Shown one piece after another: positions 33,946 through 46,049 of a stretch of 64,000 bases of DNA. The notes below the pieces were generated by a model that ran no database searches, was not told the DNA's origin, and saw only the letters and a program-made list of their open reading frames with translations. The position numbers and the translations under genes were made by a program. Source of the DNA: Cephalotus follicularis (lineage: Eukaryota; Streptophyta; Magnoliopsida; Oxalidales; Cephalotaceae). Numbering within the stretch: the first letter of the stretch is position 1; the number at the start of each line of letters is the position of its first letter. Location of the stretch: NCBI GenBank assembly GCA_001972305.1, contig BDDD01000569.1:186001-250000 (forward strand), given 5' to 3'.

Positions 33946-36900
33946 TCATCCCCGAATTTCATTATACATTTCAAATAGGTGAGGAAATGTTTCAACCATG
34001 TCCGCTTCACATTCCCAGGTTGCTTCATCAACCCCATGGAGCTGCCACAGTATTTTCACCATCGGAATTGTCTTATTCCACAACACCTTCTCTTGTCTAT
34101 CCAGAATCCGCATCGGTCGTTCGTCATACGACAACTTATCACTGAGAAACCAAGGATCATAGCTCAAGATATGAGATGGATCAGGAACGTATTTCCTTAA
34201 CATGGAAACATGAAACACATTGTGCACATTCGAGAGATTAGGCGGTACTGCTATCTGATAAGCAACTTTCCCAATTCGGTCCAATATTTCATACGGTCCG
34301 ACATATCTCGGAGCTAATTTCCCTTTCACTCCAAACCTGTGTATGCCTTTCGAAGGCGAGACTCTTAAGAACACATGGTCTCCCTTCTCGAACTCCAGAT
34401 TCCTCCTCCTTCGGTCGGCATAGCACTTCTGTCGATCCTGTGCAGTTTGTAATCTCTACCTGATTATCTCCACTTTATTAGTAGTCTCCTGGACGATATC
34501 AGGTCCCAACACTTGTCTTTCCCCCACTTCATCCCAGCAAACTAGCGATCTACACTTCCATCCGTACAAAGCTTCGTACGGAGTCATCCCAATGCATGTA
34601 TGGTAGCTAATGTTGTAGGATAATTCTATGAGTAGTATGTTATCCTCCCAACTCCCAGCGGAATCAATGACACAAGCACGGAGCATATCCTCAAGAGTCT
34701 GTATAGTGCGCTCCGACTGTCCATCGGTTTGGGGGTGAAACACAGTGCTGAAGTTCAAGGTTGTCCCCAATGTTGCTTGAAACGTCTTCCAGAACCTTGA
34801 AGTAAATCTCGCATCACGATCACACACAATGCTGACTGGCACACCATGTAGTTTCATAATCTCTCGGATATATAATCGAGCCAACTTATCGATCGAATAT
34901 GCCATGTTCATCGGAAGAAAGTGCGCAGACTTAGTCAGTCTATCCACTACAACCCACACTGACTCCTTTCCATTCTGTGACCACGGCAAGCCAGATACAA
35001 AATCCACGGTCACATGCTCCCACTTCCACTCAGCCACTGGTAACGGTTGTAACATACCGGCAGGATTTTGATGTTCATCCTTCACTCTCTGACAAGTCAT
35101 ACTTCTCGCTACATACCCAGAAATGTCACTCTTCATTCCTCTCCACCAGTAGTTCCTCTTCAGGTCATGCCACATCTTAGAGCTTCCTGGATGAATACTA
35201 TAATGCGATTTGTGAGCTTGCTGTAGTAGATCATTCCTTATGCCTTCATCCTCAGGGACACAAACTCTTCCTAGGAACCTCAAGATGCCATCAGCATGCA
35301 CAGCGAATTTAGAGTCAGGTTCTGAACCCAAACTCTCCCAAACATTCCACAACTCGGTGTCACTGTACTGAGCATTCAGAATATGGTCAAGCAGTTCCAT
35401 TTGTGCTCTAAGACTCGCCACAATCACTCCTCGGGAAACCACGAACGGATTCCATCTCTGAAAATCCTCCAAAAGCTTCCACTGGGAAACCATCGCACCG
35501 TCAATCATTGCACTGCGACTCAAAGCATTCGCTATAGCATTGGCTTTGCCCGTGTGGTATTGGATGTTACAATTGTAGTAATTAAAGAACTCCACCCACC
35601 TTTGCTGTCTCATGTTCAGCTCCTTCTGGGAAAACAAATATTTTAAACTCTTATGGTCGGTAAAGATCTCAAACTGAGCACCATAGAGATCATGTCTCCA
35701 CTTCTGTAATGCAAACACTATGGCTGCAAACTCAAGATCATGTACGTGATAGTTCTCCTCATACAGTTTCAACTTTCTTGATGCGTAACCTATCACGCTA
35801 CCACGTTGCATAAGGACACAACCCATTCCTTTCCCAGAAGCATCGGTATAAACAGTAAACCCCTCATTACCCTCAGGTAATGCCAACACTGGAGCCGAAA
35901 CTAGCCGACTCTTCAACTATTGGAAACTTGCCTCACAAGCATCATCCCACTCCCAAATTGCTTTCTTTTGAGTTAACCGAGTCAAGGGATTCGCAAGCTT
36001 CGAGAACCCTTCGATTAAACTTCTATAGTAGACAGCTAAACCCAAGAAGCTATGAACTTCTGTAACGTTCCTCGGTTGGGGCCAATCCACAATACTTTCT
36101 ATCTTTGAAGCATCCACTGACAATCCTTCACTCGACACAATATGACCGAGAAAAGTTACATGATCAAGCCAAAACTCACACTTGCTGAACTTCGCGTACA
36201 ACTGCTCCTTTCGTAAGGTTTTCAACACAATCCGGAGGTGTGGCATATGCTCCTCCACATTCCTGGAATAAATCAGAATGTCGTCTAATAAAATAATGAC
36301 GAATTGATAAAGGTAGGTTTGGAACACCCTGTTCATCAAGCACATAAAAGCTACAGGAGCATTAGTCAAACCAAAAGGCAAAATCAGAAACTCATAGTGC
36401 CCATATCTGGTTCGGAAAGCAGTATTTTCCTCATCCCCTACACGAATCCTCAACTGATGGTAACCTGTCCTCAGGTCAAGCTTGGAGAATACTGTTGAGC
36501 CTTGCAACTGATCGAACAACTCCTCGATGTGAGGTAGAGGATACTTGTTCTTTACTGTCACTTGGTTCAACAATCTATAATCGATGACTAACCTCATCGA
36601 TCCATCTTTCTTCTTCACAAACAAGACCGGTGCTACCCACGGTGTCACACTTGGTGGGATAAAACCCTTATCAAGCTAGATCTGCAATTGAGTTTTCAAC
36701 TCCTTCAATTCAGCGGGTGCCATTCTATAAGGAGCTTTAGATATAGGAGTCGTTCCAGGTATCAGCTCAATACTGAACTCCATATCTCGTTCCGGTGGCA
36801 AAGAACCAAGATCATCTGGGAAAACATCAGGAAAGTCACAGACAACAGGTATCTGTTCCAGATTAGGCGTACCTTTTGTACGATCAATGACATACGCGAA

Positions 36901-37320
36901 GTAACCTTCATATCCACGCTTGAGATATTTCTGCGCTCGCAAATAAGAAATGATAGGAGCAGAAACCTTCTTCTCTCTGACAAACCTACACTCAGTCCCA
37001 TCAGGCATATAGAAAGTCATCATCTTGTTGTAGCAGTCAACACTCTAATGATGAGCATAAAGCCAGTCCATCCCCAAGATTACATCAAAATCTTGGATAG
37101 ATAACACAATTAGATCAGCAGGTAACTAAACCCCAGCTATCGTGATCCCACAACCACGTATCACAGTATCAGATAACAGACTATTTCCAGTTGGAGTATT
37201 CACCTCCAGATCATAAGGCAAGCAAGCAGTAACACAATGCAAATCATACAGAAAACATGATGCAATAAATGAATTTGTAGCACCAAGGTCAATCAGAACT
37301 CTAGCTGAAATACTAGATAT
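33946..37320 (-). pseudogene. pol: pol of element G: protease, RT, RNase H, integrase, chromodomain-like tail
   Basis: Pol copies the element's RNA into DNA and inserts it. One minus-strand frame of ~1,125 codons spans the region, with in-frame stops near 37128 and 37047 and at 36676, 35917 and 34456. In order: protease near 37290 (DLGAT in place of D-S/T-G-A); reverse transcriptase 36800-36100 ([24 protein letters not shown], catalytic LLDDILIYS); RNase H ~35860-35560 ([17 protein letters not shown]); integrase ~35240-34450 with zinc-binding H-H-C-C (one Cys replaced: ARSMTC) and the D,D-E core (VDFVSGLP, VCDRDARFTSRFW, QTDGQSERT); and a C-terminal chromodomain-like tail to 33946 (IRGxW-like RPMRILDRQEKVL, ATWECEADM). 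The few stops suggest a fairly recent loss of function. Confidence 0.93.
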
Positions 37321-37365
37321 GAAATGGTACCTCCCACAACATAAGTAGACTCTGGTACGTCATCC

Positions 37366-38556
37366 TTAGACAAGGTATAGACTCTACCTTTCATAACAGC
37401 TTTTCCTGAATCCCTTCGTGGTTGAACTGCCGCGCTACCATCACTAAGCCCAGCACCTCCTTGCTAAGCCCTCACAATAGGACAATCCTTCACACGATGC
37501 TCTTGCGAACCATACTTCAGACACTTTCCTGGTTTCTTCCAGCAATTATTTTCATCATGACTGGGAAGACCGCAGAAACTACAGCCTCCAGAACTCTGTT
37601 GATCACTTCGATTTGGTGTTTTGGAATGAGAAGCGTTCCTTTGTCCCTTGTTTCCAGACTTGACGAACCCGTAGGATCATTACTTCCTTGACGGTTCAAA
37701 GCAGCAGGCTTTGATTGAGATCCACAAGATGTCTCAAATCTTCTCTCATTAGCATCACCTCCCAGAATTCTCGCCTTTTCTGTCATGTCAATAAAAGAAG
37801 AACACTGGAAAGCTACCAGTCTGGATCGGATGTCCAGTCTCAACCCTTTCAAAAACCTCTGCATCTTCCTCGACTCTCACTCCACTAGATAGGGCGCGTG
37901 TCGGGCAAATTCAATGAACCGTGTCTGTTATTGAGCTACTGTCATGTCTCCTTGACGGAGCTCAAGCAACTCTGTCTCCCTCCTATCCCGCTCCATTTGT
38001 GGAACATAAGCGTCATTGAACTCGGACTGAAATCTGTACAAGGTTCGGTCAAGATCAGGGATTCCCACTTCGCTTCAATCATCTCCCACCAATGGGTAGC
38101 TTCTCCCCATAAGCAGTACACAACAAACTTTAACTTATAAGCATCAGAACATTCTAAAGCAGCAAAGATCTTTTCCATTTCCTTCATCCACTGTTCTGCC
38201 ACTGTAGCATCCAACTCCCCTTTGAACAACAGAGGATTCTGTCGCATGAATCGCTCGAAGTCCCTCTTAAATCTGTCAGCCTGGTACACCTCGGGAGCTC
38301 ATTTGTATTCTTGATTCACCTCATACATTTGTCGCAACTGCTCCATGTTCGCTGCATTAGCCTGAATTTGCTGTTGGAAGAGATCCGCGAAGCGGTCAAA
38401 GTTACTCCTTCCATCAGGCATTTGTAGCATATTATCATCTATATTCAGCTGTGGAGCATTCTCTCCTTCGTTCACTTGCGGAACATCACCATGTGCTTGT
38501 GGTGCATTCTCTCCATGCTTGGCCCTAGGCCTTCTCCGCCTTTCTCATCGATCCAT
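37366..38556 (-). pseudogene. gag: gag of element G with frameshifts
   Basis: The likely start is the ATG at 38556, followed by TGA at codon 4 (a probable CGA change). The capsid part has the gag motif (WMKEMEKIFAALECSDAYK, ATHWWEMIEAKWE, 38289-38070). A frameshift near 38060 moves the rest to another frame, which holds MQRFLKGLRLDIRSR (37864). A second shift near 37560 precedes a zinc-knuckle region around 37590-37480, with a CSFCG motif and a knuckle whose second Cys is Tyr. Gag and pol may be one polyprotein in the parent, as expected for this lineage. Confidence 0.82.
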
Positions 38557-38642
38557 TCTATTTCCTATAAGGAATGATAATAACCATTAGGAAACAAATC
38601 ACTTAATTTTCTGAGAAACTTATGCCAGCTTGAGCATATAAG

Positions 38643-38660
38643 GAATATGCTCTGATACCA
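38643..38660 (-). other. Primer-binding site, element G
   Basis: The minus strand reads TGGTATCAGAGCATATTC, 4 bp from the right LTR. The first 12 bases match the initiator Met-tRNA site. Confidence 0.92.
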
Positions 38661-38664
38661 TGTT

Positions 38665-41118
38665 TGTCACACCCTATTTTAACAAACATATATGATATCG
38701 ACATAAATCCATTATTATCCAAAAACACATAAACTTAAAACTTTTTTTACGGAAGCACAACATACTGGATTAAAAGGGTAGCATGCACACGCAGCCCATA
38801 TACATGTTATATATTACATATGGAAATGTAAATACAACAACGGAGTGTAACTTTATTCATTACAAAACATTATAACCATTACACATAACAACCTTAAGAT
38901 AAGAAGAAGCCTCCACGTATGGCTTCAGCAGCTAACTCGCTTCACTTCGGCAAATCTGTAGAGTGGGAATTAGTCGTTGTCCTCACTTGGCTAAGAAGGA
39001 AGATATACATGATAAAGGGATATATGATGCAAGACATGTATGATAGTTTATCATTTTGAAAATAGTTATATACGTCAATATATATAACCAAACATGCCAA
39101 GTGGCTAGAACGATCAATCAACAAGAATACCGCACAAGGGTACAATCAATTCAATCATTTGTCCGAAGACCACTATTGGGTGTCATCTCATGCTACCTCT
39201 TAGCCCATCCGATGCACTGCCTAACCACCACCATACACTCCAATGATGATATAAAAGGCAAACACTACTGCCGGCACTTGGCGGGCAGTTAACACTCATG
39301 ATCTGCAAGGCAGATAGGTTGGGTCTCAGGCCAACTCCTGGCACATCCGCTCACCCGCTGTAGTTAGTGACACACTCCGATCAGTAACCATCAGCATCAC
39401 TCAATCACAAGCAATCACTAATATCACATATATGTAATGTAATATAACACTTCGATAAAATCCCTTTTGAGAAAACATTACATTTCATTAAGTTTTCGTT
39501 TAAGAAAACTTTAAACACTCGCTAGTCCTCACTTAGAGAACTCCATTCAATAACATTACGTTTTCTTTCAAAATAAGTGGAAAACCTTCAAAATATGCAT
39601 ATATCATTTAGTGGTCAAAACGTAACAATGCATATAGTGTTCAATACTAGTAACCCTTGAGATAAAGATGTTGTAATCATTTTAAGAAAACAGAACATCA
39701 ATAACAGTAGCACCAGCAATAGGTAAGATTGCCTAACATTTCAAGGATTGCACAAAATAGTCACTCAACAACATTACATGAAATCTACAAGGATCTATAT
39801 AAGTTGTTCACTTGCTGTAAAACCATTACAATTATCAGAGGTTGATTATTAGAACCATCATTTATGAACCCAACTCTGATTTCATTCAATTCATATTAAA
39901 AAGTAGGCATTAGAGGCAAAATGGTCTCTGAACAGTCGGCTGTTTTCCTTCACAGTCGGCTGTTGCCTTACACAGTCGGCTGTTCTATATAAAGAGCCGG
40001 CTGGACACATTGAGGGGTCGGTTGTTTGTACTAAACAGTCGGCTATTTACATTAAGCAGTGGACTGTCACTCGAGACAGTCGGCTGTCCAAGCCCAGGTT
40101 CGTTTTAGCAGAAACAGAGTATGCATAAATACAACCTTCAATTCAATTTCAATCAACATGCAAACACATATAGGCTATCATAACACGAAAAGCATGCTAT
40201 ATATATATACACACACATCATAATCATGTCATAAATTCCTTCTACCTACCTCAAACGCTATCCTAGAATTAGTGGAAATGATTCTTCTCTCTAAGTCCCA
40301 ACTTCCACTTTAAACCAAAACAATCAGCATCTCAAGCTACGATAGCATGTTAACAGTAGTTATGCATAACAAAATCAGTACGTATATACTATTGAACAAC
40401 CATAACAACAACTGAACTCAAGAACAACAGAAGCTTACCAACTTCTCAGCTTCTATTCCAAGTTAACCCAGGTTGCTTCAATTCCTCATGCACACACACA
40501 GAAGATAACTTCTCTTCTTTCAACATTTACAACACTCAAAAACATCCATGAATAGCTGATATAAAGGAATCCGTATAAACAATCCATCTGATTCTTCTAA
40601 CTCAAGTTTTCACCATTTTCTCTCTCTCTCTCTCATAACTTACTGATTTTGGTTCCTTGTAGGTTGTAGAGGCTCAGAGACACCAATGCATCAGCATACT
40701 CCATCTGTGACACGTCCATGCCACTTAACCTTGTGAAATCCGTCGTCTCACACCTGCCCAACTTACAACACGCCACACTCTGTTTTCAAGCAACACGTAC
40801 CCTTCCTGTACGAACTCCGCCAGTCAACTGTTTTTAACTGGCAGTCGACTGCCACCGCTTAACTTCCCAAATGACTATTACCCTGCGACAGTCAGCTGTG
40901 GCCTGCACAAAACAACCAGTCGACTGTTTTCACAAACAGTCGGCTGTTCGTCCTACTATTCACACCACAACACACTTTCAACTCAAGCTTGCACTTAAAA
41001 CCAACAAAACCAAACAACAACCATAAAAACATAACACTTGGACATTAAATCTCAATTAAATGCATATTTTATTTATTTTGGTTACAATATACATTAATTC
41101 AATTTTACGGTTATTATA
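38665..41118 (-). repeat. Element G right LTR (5' LTR, 2454 bp)
   Basis: It is the partner of 31480-33924, with many scattered substitutions and small indels. It has two more 21-bp units in its first array. Its outermost dinucleotide is TA, not CA, yet the target duplication follows directly, so the boundary is secure. Confidence 0.9.
39933..40086. repeat. Eight-unit ~21-bp array with CAGTCGGCTG core
   Basis: Core starts are 39933, 39953, 39973, 39994, 40015, 40036, 40057 and 40077 (steps 20, 20, 21, 21, 21, 21, 20). Units two and three are nearly identical to unit one (CACAGTCGGCTGTT) and account for the difference from the six-unit array at 32794-32907. Confidence 0.92.
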
Positions 41119-41806
41119 TCACAATTGAAACTAGAGTTTACCTAACTCTTATGTCTCAATTCACAATCTTTTCCATGTGTCAAGAAATAATCCCGAGTCT
41201 TTCACAGGAATTATATCCTCTTGACAATGTCCCAATGTCTCTTACAGGGATTGGACTAAAATCAACTAGCCAGACGCTTAGGCATATCTATATCAGGCCC
41301 AGTACTAAGTATGGTATACATCATGTAGCCTGTTGCCGAAGCATAAGTTTGCCTATTCATGCGTATCCTCTCCTCATAAGTCTTGGAAGACATCCTCTTG
41401 GAAAGGTGAATTCCTTGGCTAATTGGCAGTAAGCCATATATGGAATTCATTCCGTACCATTTTAGCTCTCTACTGATGTACTGGCTTTGGAATGGTCTGA
41501 ACAACCTACTTGATCTATCTCCTATAGATCTTCATTCTCAAAACGTAGGAAGCCCTTCCCAAATCCTTTCCGGAGAAGTTCTTGGTTTACTGTATTTCAA
41601 CATACCTACATCATTCTCTATGCGTAGTATGTCTTCTACATACAGTGCCAAGAAAGTTATTTCTGGGTTATCCTTTTTCCGGTAGATATTAGGTTTATCC
41701 ATATATTTGATGAAATCAAAATGGATGTTTCAGCTATGGGATGCTTGCTTAAGGTCATAAACCTTTGGAGCTTGCACCTCTTGTGCAAGTGCTCCTTGGA
41801 TGTAAC
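41119..41806 (-). pseudogene. pol: Copia reverse transcriptase segment (fragment)
   Basis: Minus-strand landmarks, in order: YDLKQASHS near 41760 (canonical YGLKQASR), FLAVYVEDIL near 41650 (the catalytic YVDD with D changed to E), GIHLSKRMS near 41405, YASATGYMMYTIL near 41320 and TGPDIDM. Frames shift several times. The segment continues across element G into the RNase H piece at 31479. Confidence 0.85.
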
Positions 41807-43084
41807 TGATAAGCATAAAAATGTGTGATTTTAATGATATATTTATTATATTTTTATGCTTGGAATAGACTACTGTGGTGGTGTTTATTTGATTTTCAGG
41901 TATTATTTGATTATTGCGGAATAAGAGAAAATGGAGCTAAAACGCTACTTTTCGAGTTAAAGTGGTTTGAAGTCAACGATCGGTTAAAGAGTGAACCCAC
42001 TTAAGCGAGACAAGTTAAGATTTAAGGCTCGGAAGATATTGAATATTGGGCTCATTTTGTTCATAAAATTATTTGGAGTATTTTTCGTTCTTGGGCTGAC
42101 TCATTTTGAAGATCCGACGAAAAGATATCATAAGAAGAACAAAGGTTGAATTAATCAAAGTCTTTAGCACGCCACGTGTCGCCGCCATACCAGCCCATTC
42201 AATTTCTGCTGAATCAAAGCATTATCAACGCCTGAAACATGCATATAAGTCCATGCGCATTATGCATACAATCAAGTCTCACATGCGCCAATCAGACATC
42301 TCCAACCAACTTCAATCCATGCATACAACATCAAGCAGCCCATGCATCCATACCCATCAGCAGCCCAACATTCACATGCATACAAGCCCATGCGCAAAAT
42401 ACGTGTTTAATTAAATTAGGTTGTCGGCTGGGCATATAGATATATATACTGCATGAAACAAAGAAGAGAGGGAGAGCTGCAACGAATTGAGGCAGCAGCT
42501 GCTGCAACGCCAGACAATAGAGAACACAATTGAAAGAAAAAAAAAGACGCAGCACAGCAACGCACGGCGCACGGCGATGGAGTTGAAAAATTTATTGAAG
42601 ATTATTGTTGCTTCCGTCGTCATGTCCGGCTAAGTATTTTAATCCCTAGATGTAGATGAACCCATGTTATATATATATTTTAATTTTGGTTTCAAGTTTA
42701 ATTGCATGTTGCGCTAAACTGAAACTTGTGCCATGAATTTAAATATATATATACATGCGGGGATTCTCACATCTACGGGATTGCTGTTTTATATTATTTT
42801 TTTTTTCTTATTTATTTATTTTGTTAGTTCACGTTAGATATTTAATTTGAATTGTTTTGTTTTTCATTAAATTAGTTTAATTCAAAATCAATCATCTTTT
42901 CAATTTATTTATTTGCATTGCTAGCTTAGATTAATTTAATTTAGTATTTGTTATTTTTGTTTAGTGGCATCCTAGGTTTATTTTTATAGCATTTCCTTTC
43001 AGCTTTTCGTGGGAACGATCCCTACTTCCATTTGCTAAATTGTTAGATTAGGGTAATTTTGATTCGGCCTAACGACACCCATCA
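41807..43084 (+). repeat. Probable Athila/Tat-type LTR (solo or truncated)
   Basis: It begins TGATAAGCATAAAAATG and ends CGACACCCATCA. It contains the TTCGTGGGAACGATCCC block (43006-43022) that marks the 3' end of many plant Athila/Tat LTRs. No primer site follows, and the flanks GTAAC (41802-41806) and AGCGC (43085-43089) do not match, so it is not a clean solo LTR. The ORFs at 42106-42555 are GCATGC-rich chance frames. Confidence 0.5.
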
Positions 43085-44330
43085 AGCGCCATGTTATATA
43101 AGTGTCGACGCTTTTGTTGAAAGCGTCGACGCTTTGTGCGAGATGTGCAACCTGTGCACGATCATACAACATGGGCACGTCTTCTCTCTCATCTCCAGCC
43201 GTTATCTCCCATCCATGCATGATATGGACATTTGGGGATCATAGCTTCGAACTCCCTAGGAGTGATGACCATGTTCCTATGTGTATGGGAGAGTGGGAGA
43301 GTGGGAAAAAGGGCTGGTGAGTGCATTTTCTGCAGAAAATTGGTCTGTGTTTTTGAAGAGCTTTTGCTGGGCAAAATTATAAGAGACTTCTCTCTGCACT
43401 TGGATGATTCTCTTCTCTGGATATTCACCAAGCAAGTTACTTATTTAGGGTGGATTGCTTTTGACAACATTTGTCAAATTCAATCTTCTCTCTATAAGCT
43501 TTGAGAGAGAGAGTGAGTGAGCGAGCAAAAACTTTGGGTGTTCCATTTGTTGTCTTGGATTTGATGTTGCAAGGAGCTGCAGTACCTGGGATTTGAAGGA
43601 GTGTATTGACAGTGTCTTCCCAAGTGTGTACCGGAAAAGTTTGAATGAGCCATCACCTATTGGTATATCTCTTGGTTCTTCTTTACACTACCATGTTTTT
43701 GCCATGCTTGTGTGTCACCATTGCTTGTCTTTGGTGACACCGATTCAATTCTTGTGATGATGTGGTGATCCTTGTGGCTTGTGTCCTTGCTTTTATGGAG
43801 TGCTTTTGTTTTTAAAGGGTGTTTTCCCGCTACATTTATGTATATTATAGTTTTATTCTACACCATTTAACCCTTTGTCCATTTTGGCACCGGAAATGGT
43901 TTTACCATTTCTATCAGTGGTATTAGAGCCTCCCACATCATCCTTAGTCGAATTCATGCCTAGGATGATTAACTGATTAAGAGTTTAATAAAAGGATGTG
44001 TTTTATGGCTAAACTAATTTTCAAAGTGCCTTGGTGTAAATATATATGAAATTGGAATATGTATGAAATTGGATTTCTTTGTAATATTAACTTGGAGATT
44101 ATGTTACAATGGGTTTTTGAACATGTTTTGGAAACCTACATAGTGTAGTTTGAGGCCATCAAATGTCTGGTTTGGGCAGATATGGTGAAAGCCTTGTGTT
44201 CAAACCTTCTTTTCAGCAATTTTTGAACTGCAGAAACTGTCCAGGAGACTTAAGCATCGACGCTTGTCGTATTGTATTGATGTTGTATCGACGCCTTGGT
44301 ATAGCGTCGACGCTTATTTGTGTTTAATGT
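43085..44330 (+). repeat. Copia-type LTR end, primer site and interior start (fragment H)
   Basis: The LTR ends TTCTATCA at 43916. A primer-binding site, TGGTATTAGAGCC (43918-43930), follows, matching initiator Met-tRNA with one change. No gag follows, and the interior stops near 44330 at another LTR. AAGCGTCGACGC-type cores occur at 43100, 43121, 44252, 44284 and 44302. The LTR start is cut by the preceding element. Confidence 0.6.
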
Positions 44331-45640
44331 ATTTTTATAACAGTTTCCAAACAAATCAAAACAGTTACGAAACGAAACAAAACGAAACAAATTACGGAAC
44401 AAAACGAATCCTTTACAAAAACAGAACAATTCATAAATAAACTAAATTTATGCAATTCAAATGATCTCATGTCAAAACGTATATATATTGATTCACAAAT
44501 CAGCATAAGGCAAAAATACATTTTAGAGCATATCAGTTTCCAAACTTTTCCAAATTCGTGTTTCATACTGAGAGATGCCATAACGGTTTAAATACATACA
44601 TATATGGAAGGGGTTTGCAAAGCCCACATGCTCTGACGGAACGACGTGTATGACACTACACAATCAATTCCCAAAATATGAATCTGACAAATAACTAGAG
44701 TCGACACATATGCCTCAATGGGCCATATCCTATCATAAGATATAAAGAGACGCCGCAGACTAATCACACCACTACGGAAGTGTCATGTCCCCGTGTCAGG
44801 CCTACAACATGCCTATGGTAACTCCATAGGTAGGAAACACATATATTCTCAGTATTTCAAAAATAATGATTTTATAAAAAATCATTCCAAATTATTGGTT
44901 TACTCCAAAACCAATTCAAAACATATCATATCATAAAATTAGCATACTTCGTAACTGAAAATCAAGCTCATAACAAAATCTGTATCATAGAAATTAACAT
45001 ACTTTCATAGGTGAAAATCATGTTTAATTTATAAAATCAGTAATACTTAACTTTTCTCAAAAGTAATAAAACTAATTTTATTTGAACCATATCGAAACAT
45101 AATAGTCAAAATGAAGAAAGTATTTGTACTTTGTTCAATAAAAACAAAACTGAATTTATTCAAACAAAACCGAAGGATAATAAAAAAAGAAGAAGAAGAA
45201 GAATTCGTATGTTACTCATAAAAATATAAATAGTTTTTATTTCAATAAAATTGAAGGAATAATCAAGAACAAGAAATTCATACATTAATCATTAAACAGT
45301 GAAACAGAGTTTATTTCAATTGAAATCATAGGAATTTATCAAAAAGGAAGTCATCCATACATTGTTCATAAAGTAATGTTTCACTTTAATAAAATCAATA
45401 GAAAACATCAAAGAATGAATTTTCCGTACTTTAATCATAAAAGCTAGTAAAACCAAAGGAGATATCAAGGAAAGAACTATCCGTACATATTAATTAAACG
45501 GTAAAAACTAAATTTATCAAAACCCAAAACAAAGGATGATAATCAAAGGCGAAGAAGGATCCGTACCTTACGCAATCACCGAAAATACCATCAAGCACCA
45601 CGGTTGATACCAATATCTAAAAGATATAAAAAAAAATTAA
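44331..45640 (-). repeat. Truncated 3' LTR of element I
   Basis: The minus strand resembles the middle of the element A and J LTRs: the primer-like block TGGTACC...GCC...GACGTC near 44750-44830 and the GTAGTG block near 44650. The LTR start and the polypurine tract are missing, and the sequence joins gag-side sequence at ~45640. There is no gene. Confidence 0.65.
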
Positions 45641-46049
45641 ACAAGACAAGATCCTTACGGTTACCAATAACAAGGAAGCCCGAAACAATACCTTAAACAT
45701 CCTCAGTCTGACGAGTCACCATATTAAACATTTTGCCTCATACCTTTCGCTGCCCAATATCATTACTATTTCTTCTTCTAATCTTAGCACGAGGGTCAGC
45801 ACATTCCTTAAAGAGATGACCCAGCTGTCCACGCATGAAGCATGCCCTAGTGGCCTTATAACATGTTTCAACAGGATGCCGCTTCCCACAAGTATCACAT
45901 TTATCAATAGGAATAAAATTGGGATTACCCCCGTCTGCTGATCTGCCACCATGGCCCTTATGCCGTTGTCCCGAACTCTGACCCTGATGATCATTTCTAG
46001 CCCGTTTCCTTCCTCCTTCCTGTCTGGCCGCCTGAAAATCCAGCCTTTC

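Larger units (their letters stand above)
31480..41118 (-). mobile_element. Element G: full-length Ty3/gypsy Tekay-like retrotransposon
   Basis: The 9.6 kb element is flanked by an exact duplication, TCACA (31475-31479 and 41119-41123). LTRs are 31480-33924 and 38665-41118, with primer site 38643-38660 and purine tract 33925-33935. Gag and a long pol with few stops lie between, all on the minus strand. It is the least damaged coding element of the window. The outer end of the right LTR reads ATTATA where the left one reads ATTACA, a mutated terminus. The LTRs also differ by repeat-unit number. Confidence 0.92.
30345..41806 (-). mobile_element. Ty1/copia fragment F (30345-31479 and 41119-41806) split by element G
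   Basis: Read on the minus strand, a reverse-transcriptase segment (41806-41124) is interrupted by element G. It continues with an RNase H segment (31479-31000), a purine tract and an LTR beginning TGTTAGATTAGG at 30971. Gag, protease, integrase and the 5' LTR are missing. Many frameshifts and stops show it is old. The end CACGTGGGAGAT/TGTTAGATT is typical of plant copia elements. Confidence 0.8.

Noticed and set aside
42106-42555. ORFs rich in His, Met and Ser
   Set aside because: They come from repeated CATGCAT words in an LTR and show no conserved domain.
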